Positions 1-11,366 of a stretch of DNA of 29,304 nt are shown here, piece after piece. The notes under the pieces are model-generated. The model worked only from the letters and a program-made list of their open reading frames with translations. It ran no database searches and was not told the origin of the DNA. The stretch is from Poronia punctata (lineage: Eukaryota; Ascomycota; Sordariomycetes; Xylariales; Xylariaceae), in NCBI GenBank assembly GCA_022579005.1, contig MU401803.1:1-29304 (forward strand). Direction: 5' to 3'. Position 1 is the first letter of the stretch; every line of letters starts with the position of its first letter. Both the position numbers and the translations under genes were made by a program.

Positions 1-1244
1 AAATATAAAAATTATTTAAAACTATAAGCAAAGCTTAATTTAGCTATTATAAGCTATATATATTAAAAAAATATATAAGTTAAATAACTTTTTAAACAAA
101 ATGCTATTAACTTTTATAAAATCTATTAAGCTGCTTTTATATAAAAAAACTGCTACTTATTAAAAAGTTTATTATTATTAACGTAAAATTAAATTAATTA
201 TATATACTATAATTATTACTAAACTAAATATTGCTTTTATTATATTATAGCTTATATAATTTAATAATAACTTTTTTTTTATTTATTACACTGCTACTAA
301 CTAAGTATTAAACTATTTTTAAGCAAATTAATACCTTACTTTATAGTTTAAAAACAAAAATAAGCTTAAAGTAGCTAGTAATTTATTATTTGCTAATAAT
401 ACTATTAATTAAAAAAGCTTATAAGCATATATAATGCTTTTTTTTAGTAAACTTATTAGTTAAAAAGTAAATAAATAAAATACTATTACTACTTTTATAA
501 TTAAAGCTAAGCTTTTTACGTTAGCTTAAACTATAAAGAAAGCTATATTTATTAGCTAGCTTATTAATAAGCTTAGCATTAATTTAAAACAAAAGCATAT
601 TATTATTTAATATAATAACTAGTAAATTATTAGTTTAATAAATAAAAATATTATAATACTTAAAACAAAATTATAGCATATTAATATATATAACTACTAA
701 TTACGTTAAAAAATAATTAATAAAACGCTTTAAGTAGTTTATATACTAACAAATTTAATAATAGCAAATAATTTTATAAAGTTCTTAGCATAAAATAAGT
801 AAGCAAGCTTTTTATAATAAATTAATTTAGTTAATATTAAAGCTATTTAAACTAAAATTAACTAGCTTATTACTATAAAAGTATAAAAAAACTAAAAAAA
901 TAAATTAAAACAATTTAAAATACTATAACTATTACTATAAAAGCTATAATACTATAAAATAAAAATATTATTTATAGCTATAAAATAAACTAGTATATTA
1001 GCTTATTTTAAAAGGGTATATTAAATCTAATAAGTTATAAGATAATAAAAATTAATATAATACCTATATAGTAAAAGTTATATAGCTGCAATAAGGACTA
1101 CTATAAAAAAAAAAGTCCTTTTATAAAAAGTCCCTCCTTACCTATTTAGTATGTGCAAATTTTGCAAAGAAGAGAAGTTTGACTTTCTTACGCGTACATT
1201 AATTAATACATACGATTTAGCCATTTATGCTAGTTCTAACAGTA
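1..1244. repeat. AT-rich, RIP-like left arm of a large inverted repeat
   Basis: Almost pure A/T with scattered AGCT, very few CpG and no open reading frame of note. From base 38 to about 1244 it reads as the reverse complement of 28104-29304 with many transition differences. Homology stops abruptly at TAACAGTA near 1244. Read outward from the inner end, the arm begins TGTTAGAACTAGC, a possible LTR-type TG terminus. Repeat-induced point mutation converts CpA to TpA in duplicated fungal DNA and would explain both the composition and the transition-type divergence. The identity of the original element cannot be read. Confidence 0.85.
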
Positions 1245-2202
1245 CACGTGTGCGAGGTAATCAATCACCCGCGACTTCCTTCGAGTTGACTAAGTAGGTA
1301 GGTACATATAGAGAACCTGCTCCTAGGTATGTACCTAATGTATGTAATACTCAATGACGCAAGCCTGAAGCGTGAGTTTCCATTTGTCCCCATCGGCTTT
1401 CGCGTTGGAAACCTGTATCTGCGTGTCGCCTATTGAAAGGCAAATCATTCACAGACTTGAAAAGCATAAATAAACTTGGTGATGTGGTTTGAGGTACAGT
1501 AGGTACCTACTTACCTCCTACCTAGGTACGGTACAGTGACCCCAACACTCTAAAACAGCTGTCTCCAGGTGCTCTGTAGTGCGCTAACTTGGGTACCTAA
1601 CCTCCTGACCTGTCCGTCCCAGACTAGGAGTTTCATCCAACATAAGCTCAAAAATCTACGGTCAACAGAAAACGTGGCGGCAGGATCATTTAGGTTCCGA
1701 TCAAATCGTATTCTTCTTCCTATCTTGTTGCACGGCTCGTAACCTCTGTTGCCCTTGTAGAAGCATGCCAATACTATGAAGGGCCCAAATGGAGGCTTGC
1801 AAATGCATGCCTACATATACCTTATATAAGTACCAACCTGCCTATTGCGACCTACTGAACCTAACAAGAAGAGCCCCGTATCGACTCCAAAGGATTGGCT
1901 AAGAACAACAGATTAAGAGGAGGAATGGAAAGAGAGCTGAAGATTGATTCTCTTGGCCCTGTGCCCTCAATGGTCCGCTATAGACCATGAATAGCAGATG
2001 TGATAGGCTACATACCTGGACTTTCCTGACAGCCTGGGTCAGTAACCACATCCTTCCCAAATCATGTCAAATGTGGCAGTGCGATGCAACCCTGATCACA
2101 ACGGTTGTCAGATGCCCCCTCAGCTCGCCAGGTTGCCTACCATCTCCTTCATGGACCATATTTCTTTAAGCATGATATCGCCCAAACATCTCGGGTGCTT
2201 TC
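1245..2202. other. Intergenic, no supported gene
   Basis: Normal base composition resumes after the AT-rich arm. I see short CTACCTAGGTAC-type simple motifs around 1290-1330 and 1500-1530, and only short unsupported reading frames. The last few hundred bases should hold the promoter and 5' leader of the NLR gene; no convincing TATA box was found. Confidence 0.5.
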
Positions 2203-5200
2203 ATGATGCCGCCGACCTCATTCGATGCACCGGGGGCAGAGTCGGACACTACGGCGGTACTGCAAGCTGCCCTCGACGAGTTTCACAGCACACTAACAAC
2301 TGATGACCTTGCTGAACTGCACAAAATCAAAAATGTCCCCGACACCGATGCGGTCATGGTTTTTACAGCACAATTAGACATGCGAAATGCCACGAGGAAG
2401 GGCCGTAGCTTCTCTAGCCGTCTTTATACCTTCTTACAGTCCGTCGGTGACATCTGCAAGGTCATTGACACCTTCATATCAGCCCGCCCAGAGATAGCTG
2501 CCCTGGCGTGGGGTAGTGTGAAACTGGCCATGCTTGTAAGTTCACGATGAGAATATATGGAAGAAGCTCTGGTTCTCATCGCCTCGGAACCTAGATTGCT
2601 ACGTCGTACACGTCTTCGTACGAGACCATCTCAGAAACGTTCCTTGAGCTAGGCAGACTTTGTCCCATTTTACGCGAGTACGAGGTAATGTATCAGAGCT
2701 CAGAGAGGTTGCAACAATCCCTCTGTAGATTCAATGCTGCTATAATCCGGTTTTGCAAGGACATAATAGAACAACTCAGGCGACCCTGGCATGTGCAGAT
2801 TCTGAGTTCGTTGAGAAATGATCTCCAGTCGGGTGCGAATACCATCAAAAAACAAAGCCAAATTGTTCGGGACGAGTTGCAGCTGGCCAAAGCACAAGCC
2901 ATCTACCAAGACCAACAACTTCAGATTGCCGAACGGAAGGCAGCTTCCGAAAGTAGAAGAAAGCTTCTACCTGTTCTGTCAAGGACCGAACGTGGTCTCG
3001 ATCGTCTATCCTCCCAGCAACTTGAGAGGGACAAGCGCCATGCTCGTAGGTTCCCTTGCAATACACCTGTCTCCTATCCCATGAACGACTAACATGATAA
3101 ATAGGCGAGCGAAGGCGGAAACTTCTTGACGCCCTTTCCGCTTATGATTATTTGACGCCTCTCAAACAGAGCCGTCGAGAGCGGCAAGGCGGCACTGCGC
3201 AATGGATTTTTCAAACACCAGAGTTCGGCCGGTGGATTGATGGCTCGCCACAAGTGCTCTGGTGCTCTGGGAAAAGTGAGTAGACTGGGTGAGCCACTTC
3301 ATCTTCGTATGCTTACCTACCTTTGTTAGTTGGTTCTGGGAAGACGATACTCGCGTAGGTGTCCCGGTATAATCATGTTACTAAATATTAATAAAGCTAA
3401 CGGATTCTAGTTCGAGCGTAGTAGATTACCTCCTGACCGAAAGGCAGGCCCCGGGAACACTTATTTCTTTCTTCTTCGTTCGTTTCGACAACCAGGAGTC
3501 CCTTGCTGTCGATACCATTCTCCGGTCACTCCTAAGGCAGAGACTGAATATGCACTTCCCTACTTCGCTAGAGACTGCGGTGACGGAATTGGGGGTTTCA
3601 AGTGACGCTTCCGAGATAGCTAGAGTCCTTCGCTCAACTCTACCCCCCACTCAGTATTTTGTGGTTGATGGCCTAGACGAGTGCGACAAGGACGCTCGGT
3701 ACGATATACTCAAAGCTCTATCTTTAGTTGCCGGGCCCGGATCGACGGTTAAAATATTTCTTTCCGGAAGGGAGAGCATGTCGGACGAGGTCGCAAAGTG
3801 CTTCGGATCAGTTGAACACATTTCGATGCACGAGAGAGCCATCGAACCTGACATTATAACATATGTCGAATCAACCATCGATGAGAAGATAGCTCGAGAG
3901 GACCTTGTCGTTGTAAACGACGGCCTTGTTGACGAAATAAAACAGGCCCTCATTAAAGGTGCCAAGGGCATGTAGGTCAAAGGGAAGGCCTTGTTTTGGT
4001 TGAACTTCCAATGACTAATCGTCTTTTTAGGTTTCTGTGGGTTACCTTTCAGGTTCAGGAACTATGCTCCCAGCATTGTGATGAAGACATTAGAAAGGCA
4101 ATCGACAACCTCCCGAGCGACATCAAAGAAACCTTCAGTCGTGCACTCCGCCGGATTATCGCCAATGGTCAGGGGAAACATGCCCGGCGGGTTTTCCAAT
4201 GGGTCGCAGGCGTCGAACGGCCTTTGACCATGGAGGAACTCCGAGAAGCTCTGGCCATTGAAATTGGTCAGGAGTACTTCAAGCCAGAGCGCCTTTATAG
4301 CGACATGCATAAAGTCACGTCATGGTGCCAGAACCTTGTTCGACTCGACGAGGAGCTTCACCTGGTTCAGTTTGCGCATAGTACGGTCTTGCAATTCGTC
4401 CTCGAGCAAACAGCACACCCGGAATTCCGCTACACCCACGAAGAAGTCGACCACGATATTGGCGAGATATGCGTTACTTATCTTAGTCTGAACGACTTCA
4501 GAACAACACTAGCCCGGCCGTCCCCAATGCCGCCTTCGGTTGATCCCATTAACCTGGCCCGGACAGCAATACGGCAAGAATCAAAAAGTATCATGTTCGG
4601 CCATGCCATGCGGGTGATCGGCCGAAGACCTAGTAGGAATATCCCCATATCTCGTAGTGCTATCGGCGATACTTTAGACCCACGAGACCGAGATGCCGCC
4701 CAAGATAGAGTCGAGTCACATCATCCGTTCCTACAGTATGCTTCGGTGTATTGGATTCACCACACAACGAGATTTGGCCGGTCCAAGTCCTTGACATTTA
4801 CGTTATGGAACAGACTGACACGAGAAGGTCATGATCTGGCTAGGACACCGTGGGGTGGCAGGACCTTTGACGTTGAAGATGCGGCCGCTTTGGACTGGAT
4901 ATGTCAACATTCCCATGTTGCACTAATACAAAACGTAATGACTTCTCGTACTGGCTCGTATCAGCCGATCCATACTTTGCTAAAGCAGTGCGACCTTGAC
5001 GTTTTAAAGTCTATCTGTCGCAAACCAGACTTCGATTTGTTCGATATGCATGTGAGAAACGCGACCCTCTCTGCTATTGTCGCCCTTGGGGAGTCTAAGG
5101 TGATCAGAAAGCTTCTTTGGTGTGCTATCGAGGACAACTCCAAGAACTCCAAGACGATGCTTTGGCGTACTACCGTGAACGCCCCCGATGTTGGACCTCT

Positions 5201-6416
5201 GAGACAAAACAAGGGACAAGACATTTTGGATATAATGCTAAAAAGCGGTATCGACGTACATCGGGAAGGCGAGCGTGGCCAAACGGCATTACGGCACGCG
5301 ATGAATTGCGGTGATGAAAAGCTTATAGAAATATTGCTTCATGCCGGTGCTGACGCAAATGCTCATGACAATGACGAGCCAAGTCTATTATATCGGCTCC
5401 TTGAAGACGCATACATGGACGGTCACTTCTTCACCAAGGGTCATCGAATTGCTGAGATGTTACTCAAGGCTGGTGCGGATGTCAACGCTTCCATCGGCAA
5501 TGGTAAAACAGCTCTGCACTTGGCCACCTACTGGGGGCAGGAGGGAGGAGTCCAATCGTTGTTACAGTTTGGGGCCAAGGTCAGCGCTGCCGAGGCCGAC
5601 GGGACAACGGCCCTATACTTGGCCGCCTACTGGGGACAGAAGGAAATCGTCAAAATATTGATAGAGGCCGGCGCCGACGTCAACGCTACTGAAAACAGTG
5701 GTATAACGGCTCTGCATTGCGCCACATACGAGGGTCATGAAGAAATTGTCAAAATATTATTACAAGCAGGGGCTGATGTTAATGCTGCAGATGGGGGTGG
5801 GGAAACGGCACTACATGGGGCGGCAAAGTCCGGGATTGATTCAATATTGACCGATATTCTACTCAATGCCGGGGCTGATGTTAATGCCGCTACCGACGAT
5901 GGCCAAACGGCCTTGCACGTCGCTGTTCAAGGCGGACGACAAGAAATCGTCTTCAAGTTAATCCACGCCAATTGTCACACAAACGCTACAGACAACCTGG
6001 GCAGAACAGCGTTATATCGCGCTGCTGTCCTCGGCGACGAAGGAATTGTCAAACTGTTGCTTGATGCTGGGGTTGATGCTAACGTTACCGACATAAATGG
6101 TAAAACGGCCTTGCACTGTGCCGCCGCCGAAGAGAACGTGGAAGTCATCACCGAGTTAATACACGCCGGAGCTGATGTCAATGCTGCGAATAAGAGAGGC
6201 GAGACGGCTCTTCATATTGCGGCAACATATACACTGGACCCAATGATCATCAAGATCCTGCTTGATTCCGGATCGGATGATCGTATCACCGACCGGAAGG
6301 AGACGACGGCGCTATCATATGCGATGCAAGCATATAATGACGGGCGGACCCGTCGTAATAGAACCGAAGCTAATAAGGAGCAGATTATCAAACTACTACG
6401 GCGAGGGGCAGGATAA
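2203..6416 (+). CDS. NLR-type STAND protein: DUF7708 - NACHT - ankyrin repeats
   Basis: Fungal NOD-like receptor of 1308 aa. Exons by inspection: 2203-2535, 2595-3045, 3105-3275, 3330-3354, 3411-3971, 4031-6416; all junctions are GT-AG and keep frame, and several introns have CTAAC branch sites. Residues about 40-200 match the DUF7708 N-terminal region (IAALAWGSVKLAMLIATSYT, then RFNAAIIRFCKDIIE). A coiled-coil-like linker follows, then WIFQTPEFGRWIDG. Walker A is GKIGSGKT (about 317-324) and Walker B VVDGLDE (about 411-417). Then come a helical/winged-helix part (VFQWVAGVERPLTMEELREA) and ten to eleven ankyrin repeats (about 929-1300, TALHxAA...GADVNA). Such proteins are cytosolic NTP-dependent switches in fungal non-self recognition, with the ankyrin repeats as likely sensor. 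Upstream in-frame stops just before 2203 support this start. The ligand is unknown, and the effector role of DUF7708 is inference. Confidence 0.92.
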
Positions 6417-6660
6417 AGAAGTAAGATCGGTCTTTTACTATTCTTACCATCTTGTACCCAATGCAGGTAACAGGATACGGCCTGCGATGTTGGGTAACCT
6501 TCACCCCTGTCTGTGCTTCAAGACGTCGGCCACGAGGGTTTGAAGTGTAACTATCGATGCTGTACCCCGTTAGGCTCTTGCTCACATTCCCTCAGGGATG
6601 AAACACATGACTCTCCATCGTACCGTCCATGCCATGATCAAATTCCATGCATCCGGATCG

Positions 6661-6672
6661 TCTATAAAAAGG
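6661..6672 (+). promoter_or_regulatory. TATA box of the small Cys-rich gene
   Basis: TCTATAAAAAGG lies about 170 bases before the ATG at 6840. It is followed by a pyrimidine-rich stretch with likely transcription starts near 6690-6710 and a CAAC-rich leader. This is standard fungal core-promoter architecture and supports a real, possibly inducible transcript downstream. Confidence 0.6.
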
Positions 6673-6839
6673 GGCAGTCAGACTAGAACTCGTCTCCTCT
6701 GAACTTCTTTTGCTCAAGATATCGAACTACACCATATTAACAACCCCTCCTTCATTCAAGACGAGAAGCTTTTTCTTCAAATTAATTAAAAACACAAAAG
6801 ACGAAACACGAATAGCCGGTAATTTTTCAAAAAACTAAA

Positions 6840-7079
6840 ATGTGCGTTGTGTATTGGTATATCGACTGGTGCGAATACGGCAGCCACGAAGTCGGCCGTG
6901 AAACGACAGCAAGCGAAGAGCAACGCTGCGAAGACTCCCGCACTAAGAAGTGCAGCCAATATATCTGTCCGAACGTACAAATTATTGAGGCGCTGTCCGA
7001 GATCAAGATTTGCGTTACTTGTGCTGAGGAGCAGAGACGTAAGGAGGAGGAAGCAAGGGGTCGGAGACGTCATCGGTGA
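6840..7079 (+). CDS. Small Cys-rich cytosolic protein, 79 aa, unknown function
   Basis: Single exon with a good start context (AAAACTAAAATG) behind a clear TATA box. The protein starts MCVVYWYIDWCEYGSHE and has Cys at 2, 11, 30, 38, 43, 58 and 61, then a charged, Arg/Glu-rich tail. There is no signal peptide or membrane segment. The layout (MC at the N terminus, then spaced Cys/His with a final CxxC) recalls a loose group of short fungal proteins that may bind zinc; I cannot name a family. It lies between the NLR and HET-C genes in the same orientation. The main doubt is its size; the promoter signals argue that it is real. Confidence 0.55.
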   Translation: MCVVYWYIDWCEYGSHEVGRETTASEEQRCEDSRTKKCSQYICPNVQIIEALSEIKICVTCAEEQRRKEEEARGRRRHR

Positions 7080-8534
7080 GGAAGGGGATTTGTGTGTGGC
7101 GGAGTAGATTGCCTCTAGACTCTGTATTCTTCTACACGGGAAGGAAAACGGATGTCCAGTGTATCTACCGCCTTGAAGTCATGGACTTCCCTTGTGGTAG
7201 CGGTTCGACACTGAAGAGTTGAGATGCTTCGAGGATGAGGGTGGTGAGCGAGCGAGCGATGCCTTTTCTGTTTTATTTGATTTGTTTTTGGCGATCCGGT
7301 CAGATGGTTAGGATTGGGATTCAAAGTCGAATGAGCGAATGTTTTATTTTTTGGTATTTCTTTTTGGGTTTGGTTGCGGTCGGCTGAGCAACTACTTGTA
7401 GAGGCTAGATATCCTATCACGGGCGCGCAAAAATGAAGGCTTTTCTTACTTTTTTCTTTCTCTTTTTTTGGGAACGTGTACCTGACTTCATCACAACACA
7501 ATACACGGTTCTTTTCCCTCGGCAGTGAAGTTTTTAGAGGTTCTACTAGGTATCACGGTATCTCTTGACTATCGCTAGATTGATGCGCTCGTGTCCTTCA
7601 AGGGAAGATTTGGCTTGGATTGCGGACAAGACACTCCACGTCAGGTCTGGTCAAGTCATCTGCTTGACTAGAGATGGGTCGCTTCAACAAGTACACGTAG
7701 CTGTAAAATACCAAGAAGGGTGTAGGACGATGTAAAAAAGAGAAATGGGTAAGCAAGCTCCAAACATGTACACATAGAATAACCCCATCAACATCGACAA
7801 GCGCAAAATATGACTCTCTCGGTCGCAAGTCGGTAGCTATGCTGGAAGGTCCATGTATCGTACACATACCTACAAACAAGATCCGCAATCTCTGGAACGC
7901 GGTACGAAATCATTCTTTGGTCCATGTCGCATACCTACAAGCCCGTATGAAGTTGAATTTACCTACACCTCTCACAGCTGTTAGAGAAACAAACCGTGGC
8001 TATGAATCACATGTCTCAGTCCTCTGCCGCATTCTTGTGGAAATTATTCAGCCCGAGAACTGGAACAAGGGAACCCGAACACGTGGGCGCGAGCGCGAGG
8101 CCCCACTATCCATTGATTCACACCACCGTTGAGGCCTAAACCCAATAGATCGGTTATGACGTAGGAGAATGTCAGGTACACAATACTAGGTACTTACCTA
8201 AGGTTAGACTACTTACTGTACCTTGTTTTTGAACCCTTGATTTTTCTTGGTTCTGTCACACGTTGAAACATTTAAACCTAACCTAGGTATTTTCACTCGG
8301 GCATTTTTTATATATATATATATATATATAACGTTCCAGTGCATGGCATGGTGTAGGACAACATAATCATGAAACGGCAATAATATTCTTATTCATTTAT
8401 TGCTACGAGTATATTTGACGCAACAGGGCAAACAGACAAACAAACGGACGCTTGCAGATATCGATCAAGCCTTGAACAGGCCCTCTTTAACTTTTCATGG
8501 CCTCGAAATTTCCGCAAATAGTCAAAAAGCCACA
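7080..8534. other. Intergenic, includes a TA microsatellite
   Basis: About 1.45 kb without a supported gene. The first part is presumably the 3' UTR of the small gene. Reading frames on both strands here are low-complexity and lack domain features. A (TA)n run of about 20 bases sits at 8310-8331. The last 150 bases should hold the HET-C leader; the reading frame stays open upstream of the ATG at 8535 but has no earlier ATG. Confidence 0.45.
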
Positions 8535-10619
8535 ATGACCTCTTGTCCGCCACTATTTCTGTGTGTTCTTATTGCGCTTCTGGTCCTCGTACCCCAGGTC
8601 GCAGCTTTCGGTGCTGGCGAGGTACCGATCGGTAGCGAATTCAAGGGCTATGTCTGGCGCCATGGTGATATAGCCGAGGTGTTGGCGTGTCTGCCCGCAA
8701 GCTTCATCACGAAGCATCGGTTCACGCAGCTGGAGCGCAAGCAGATCTACTTTGGCAACTGGCTACGCGACTTCTCCCAGGTCATCGACACGACATGTTT
8801 GGAAAATGTTCCCGAACCTATTCTCCGCGCCATCGTGTCGGTGATGGGCTTCCTGGAGTTTGGCTTCGCGACGGATGAGTTTGAGGTGACGCGCGAACGA
8901 CTTGGCTGCTATACTCATGTCGAGCATATCGACAACCCGGCTGGCTATGCGGACGATGCTAAGAAAGTTGACGAGCGATTGAGAGGCCCGGTTGATCCGA
9001 GAGAACTGGAGTTCGACCCCAAAACTGGAATGAAGAATTACATCGCAAATTCCGGGCAAGGTTGGGATACATCGGCAGACTATATCCGTGAGCAGCTGAG
9101 GAAATGTATCGAGTTTGGGCGAGTGAAGGGAGATGCGAATGCAAAGAAAGAAAGATATATCCATCTTGGCGCAGCTTTACATACTCTGGAAGATTTCGCT
9201 GCGCATAGCAACTTTGTCGAACTCTGTTTACGCGAACTGGGAGAACAGGATGTGTTTCCGTTCGTCGGAGATGCCTGCAGAGTCGAAGTCCCTCATAGAC
9301 TGTGGAAGCGCAAGAGAGTAGCGCCTCTCGTGACGGGCACGTTTGGCATGCTGGACATCTTTCACAGTCTCTTGGGAGAAGCCGATGATATGGCCATTCT
9401 ACAGTCCAAGGGCTCGCTAGGCGAACTGGAGAAGAAGTTGGGCTACGGCGGCGTAGCGTTTGAACAACTATTTGACCTTATCAAGAGCGCCATTGCAGTT
9501 GTTGGTAAGGTGGGAAACGCCGACAACCCGTTGCTGCAACAACTGGAGGCTGTTGCTCTGATTTTCCAGAAAGCAAAAGATAATGCACCGACCGTTCCCA
9601 GCATTCCGAACATCCTCGGCTCCGACACTAGCGACAGCGACGAAGGCGACGAGAGCAAGCCGCCACAAAGAGCCGATGGTATCACGAATCCCAACTTCCT
9701 CTGGCAGGCCATTGAACCGGTATTCTTCCTTCACGATAGAATGTCGAAATGGATGCAAGAGAGTGCCCAGGAATCCGGAGAGAGAGGGCCGGACGAATCG
9801 AGAAGTCAGCTTGGGGAGAACACCAACCAGCTCGTTTTCCAATTCCTTACTATCATGATCGAGTCGGCTGTTAGGGAGCTCCGGAACGCCGTCAAAGCGG
9901 CAAAAGACAAGGTTGACGAAGAGGCGGCCAAGTCTACTGCAGCCGAAGTATATCAAGATGGCTCTACTGCCTCTGATCCAAGCCACTCCGACTTATCCAA
10001 AGATCACTTTAGTAACGTGCTCAACCAAGTCGCGGGGCTTGTAGCGACAGTAACGACAAACTGGGCGACGCAGCAGGTCGTAAGATGCTGGGATAACCTT
10101 ACGTTGGATGAGGAAAAGGTGATTGATGAGATCCTCTCAATACTTCACCATCCTGCCTTTCCCAAGAGGAAAACGGTCATCCAACAATACATGTTTGACG
10201 AGGTGAAGAAATGGTGGCATGGAACTTCGAGGAAAGAAAAGAACCGTCTTCGTCAACAGCTTACCCGAGAAAGCGTACAACAAAGAGGACACGAGGACCA
10301 TGAGCTGACGTTCAAGGAGCTCATCAAGACGCGCAGGGGGGCCGCGGTTTTCCCAGGCTCGCGTCCCAAGGTGATTGCACCTCCGCGAAAAATCTCTTTC
10401 CCCTTGACATGGGCCCTCAGCGAAGCAGGAAAGGATATCCGATGGATTCTCTTGACTCTCCAGAGAGGCATAACCAACCCATCTCAATCCGCGAGAGACG
10501 TTTTGCGTACTTCTGGTGGTCTGGCTTACGGCTCCGGTCGTATGATATTCAGCGTGGCTGGGTGGGTTAAGGATAAAGTCTATGGGCTAGCATGGGGTCC
10601 AAGTACACCGGAGCGGTAG
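8535..10619 (+). CDS. HET-C domain protein (heterokaryon incompatibility protein Het-C family)
   Basis: Single-exon gene of 694 aa starting at CACAATGACC. Residues 1-24 form a signal peptide (LFLCVLIALLVLVPQVAA|FGAG). The Het-C family (PF07217) region follows: WRHGDIAEVL, RKQIYFGNWLRDFSQVID, GFATDEFEVTRERLGCY, HIDNPAGYADDAKKVDERLR, KNYIANSGQGWDTSA, HLGAALHTLEDFAAHSNFVE and VTGTFGMLDIFHSLLGEAD. The Asp/Ser-rich middle looks disordered. The C terminus is basic with moderately hydrophobic helices and has no glycine-rich tail of the kind known from Neurospora HET-C, so the protein is shorter than that protein (I recall over 900 aa). In Neurospora allelic differences in het-c trigger heterokaryon incompatibility. 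Here that role is inference, although an NLR gene 2 kb upstream is suggestive. The family assignment is firm. Confidence 0.92.
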   Translation: MTSCPPLFLCVLIALLVLVPQVAAFGAGEVPIGSEFKGYVWRHGDIAEVLACLPASFITKHRFTQLERKQIYFGNWLRDFSQVIDTTCLENVPEPILRAIVSVMGFLEFGFATDEFEVTRERLGCYTHVEHIDNPAGYADDAKKVDERLRGPVDPRELEFDPKTGMKNYIANSGQGWDTSADYIREQLRKCIEFGRVKGDANAKKERYIHLGAALHTLEDFAAHSNFVELCLRELGEQDVFPFVGDACRVEVPHRLWKRKRVAPLVTGTFGMLDIFHSLLGEADDMAILQSKGSLGELEKKLGYGGVAFEQLFDLIKSAIAVVGKVGNADNPLLQQLEAVALIFQKAKDNAPTVPSIPNILGSDTSDSDEGDESKPPQRADGITNPNFLWQAIEPVFFLHDRMSKWMQESAQESGERGPDESRSQLGENTNQLVFQFLTIMIESAVRELRNAVKAAKDKVDEEAAKSTAAEVYQDGSTASDPSHSDLSKDHFSNVLNQVAGLVATVTTNWATQQVVRCWDNLTLDEEKVIDEILSILHHPAFPKRKTVIQQYMFDEVKKWWHGTSRKEKNRLRQQLTRESVQQRGHEDHELTFKELIKTRRGAAVFPGSRPKVIAPPRKISFPLTWALSEAGKDIRWILLTLQRGITNPSQSARDVLRTSGGLAYGSGRMIFSVAGWVKDKVYGLAWGPSTPER

Positions 10620-11366
10620 TGCCATGGGACAGATCAGTGAGGTTTGGCGTCTAGAGTCATGTATATATAGAGGTGGTGCTGGCCTACAATACTCTAGACC
10701 AGAGGACTGCGACAAAGGATGACTCGTGCGATCTTAAGCCCGATTACCTGGGGCCGGTAAGGCCATCGCATGACGTCATTGTAAATATAGGGAATCGAGT
10801 TCCACAGGATACCCTCCAGAATATATACTAGAAACGATGAACTTGAGTCTTTTACCAAAATAGCCCAAGTCGGTACACACACATGTGGGAGTAGAGTAAG
10901 TAGAAATCTGCACCGGTCGGCGTTCAACCTCCCCAAGTTGATGAGTTGACGTTGATAGCTCCCGGTGGAAATGACCAAGGTCGGAGACTTTGCAAGCCGC
11001 GATATCATAATACCTCCCGTTAAATCAATAATTACCAGTAGTTAAGCCAGACAACACTATATCTAGGTCATCTTACGAGTACAAAGAAACACGTGCTGAC
11101 ACGGTCCACCGTCCAGGTGGCACAGGTAAGATGTTGGAACAAGTAAAGTCGGAAACAATACAGCTTGATTGGTTAATACTCCTCGTTCTGTGGCACTTGT
11201 TGCTTAGATGGGAATAGATGCATGCGGCACGTTGGTTGCGTATGCTGAATAATATGAATTTGTCTTCCCAAGTCGTTTCCTAAAGAGTGCTGACACTTGT
11301 CCCTCCCTTTCCGCATCATAATTCCAAATTTGACCAACCAACACTCACCTTAAGCAGCAGTTAATA
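10620..11366. other. Intergenic, no supported gene
   Basis: About 750 bases between the HET-C stop and the hydrolase start. The end nearest 11366 is rich in CCAACC/CACTCACC as in fungal leaders. A minus-strand frame at 10694-11008 has no recognisable family. A CACGTG box lies near 11091. Confidence 0.4.

Noticed and set aside
7115..7501. Minus-strand 128-aa frame
   Set aside because: Low-complexity composition, no promoter or family features; lies in the likely 3' UTR of the small gene.
8400..8534. N-terminal extension of HET-C to 8400
   Set aside because: It would need a non-ATG start and would bury the signal peptide that begins at 8535.
8763..9164. Minus-strand frames inside the HET-C gene
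   Set aside because: Shadows of the conserved plus-strand Het-C domain.
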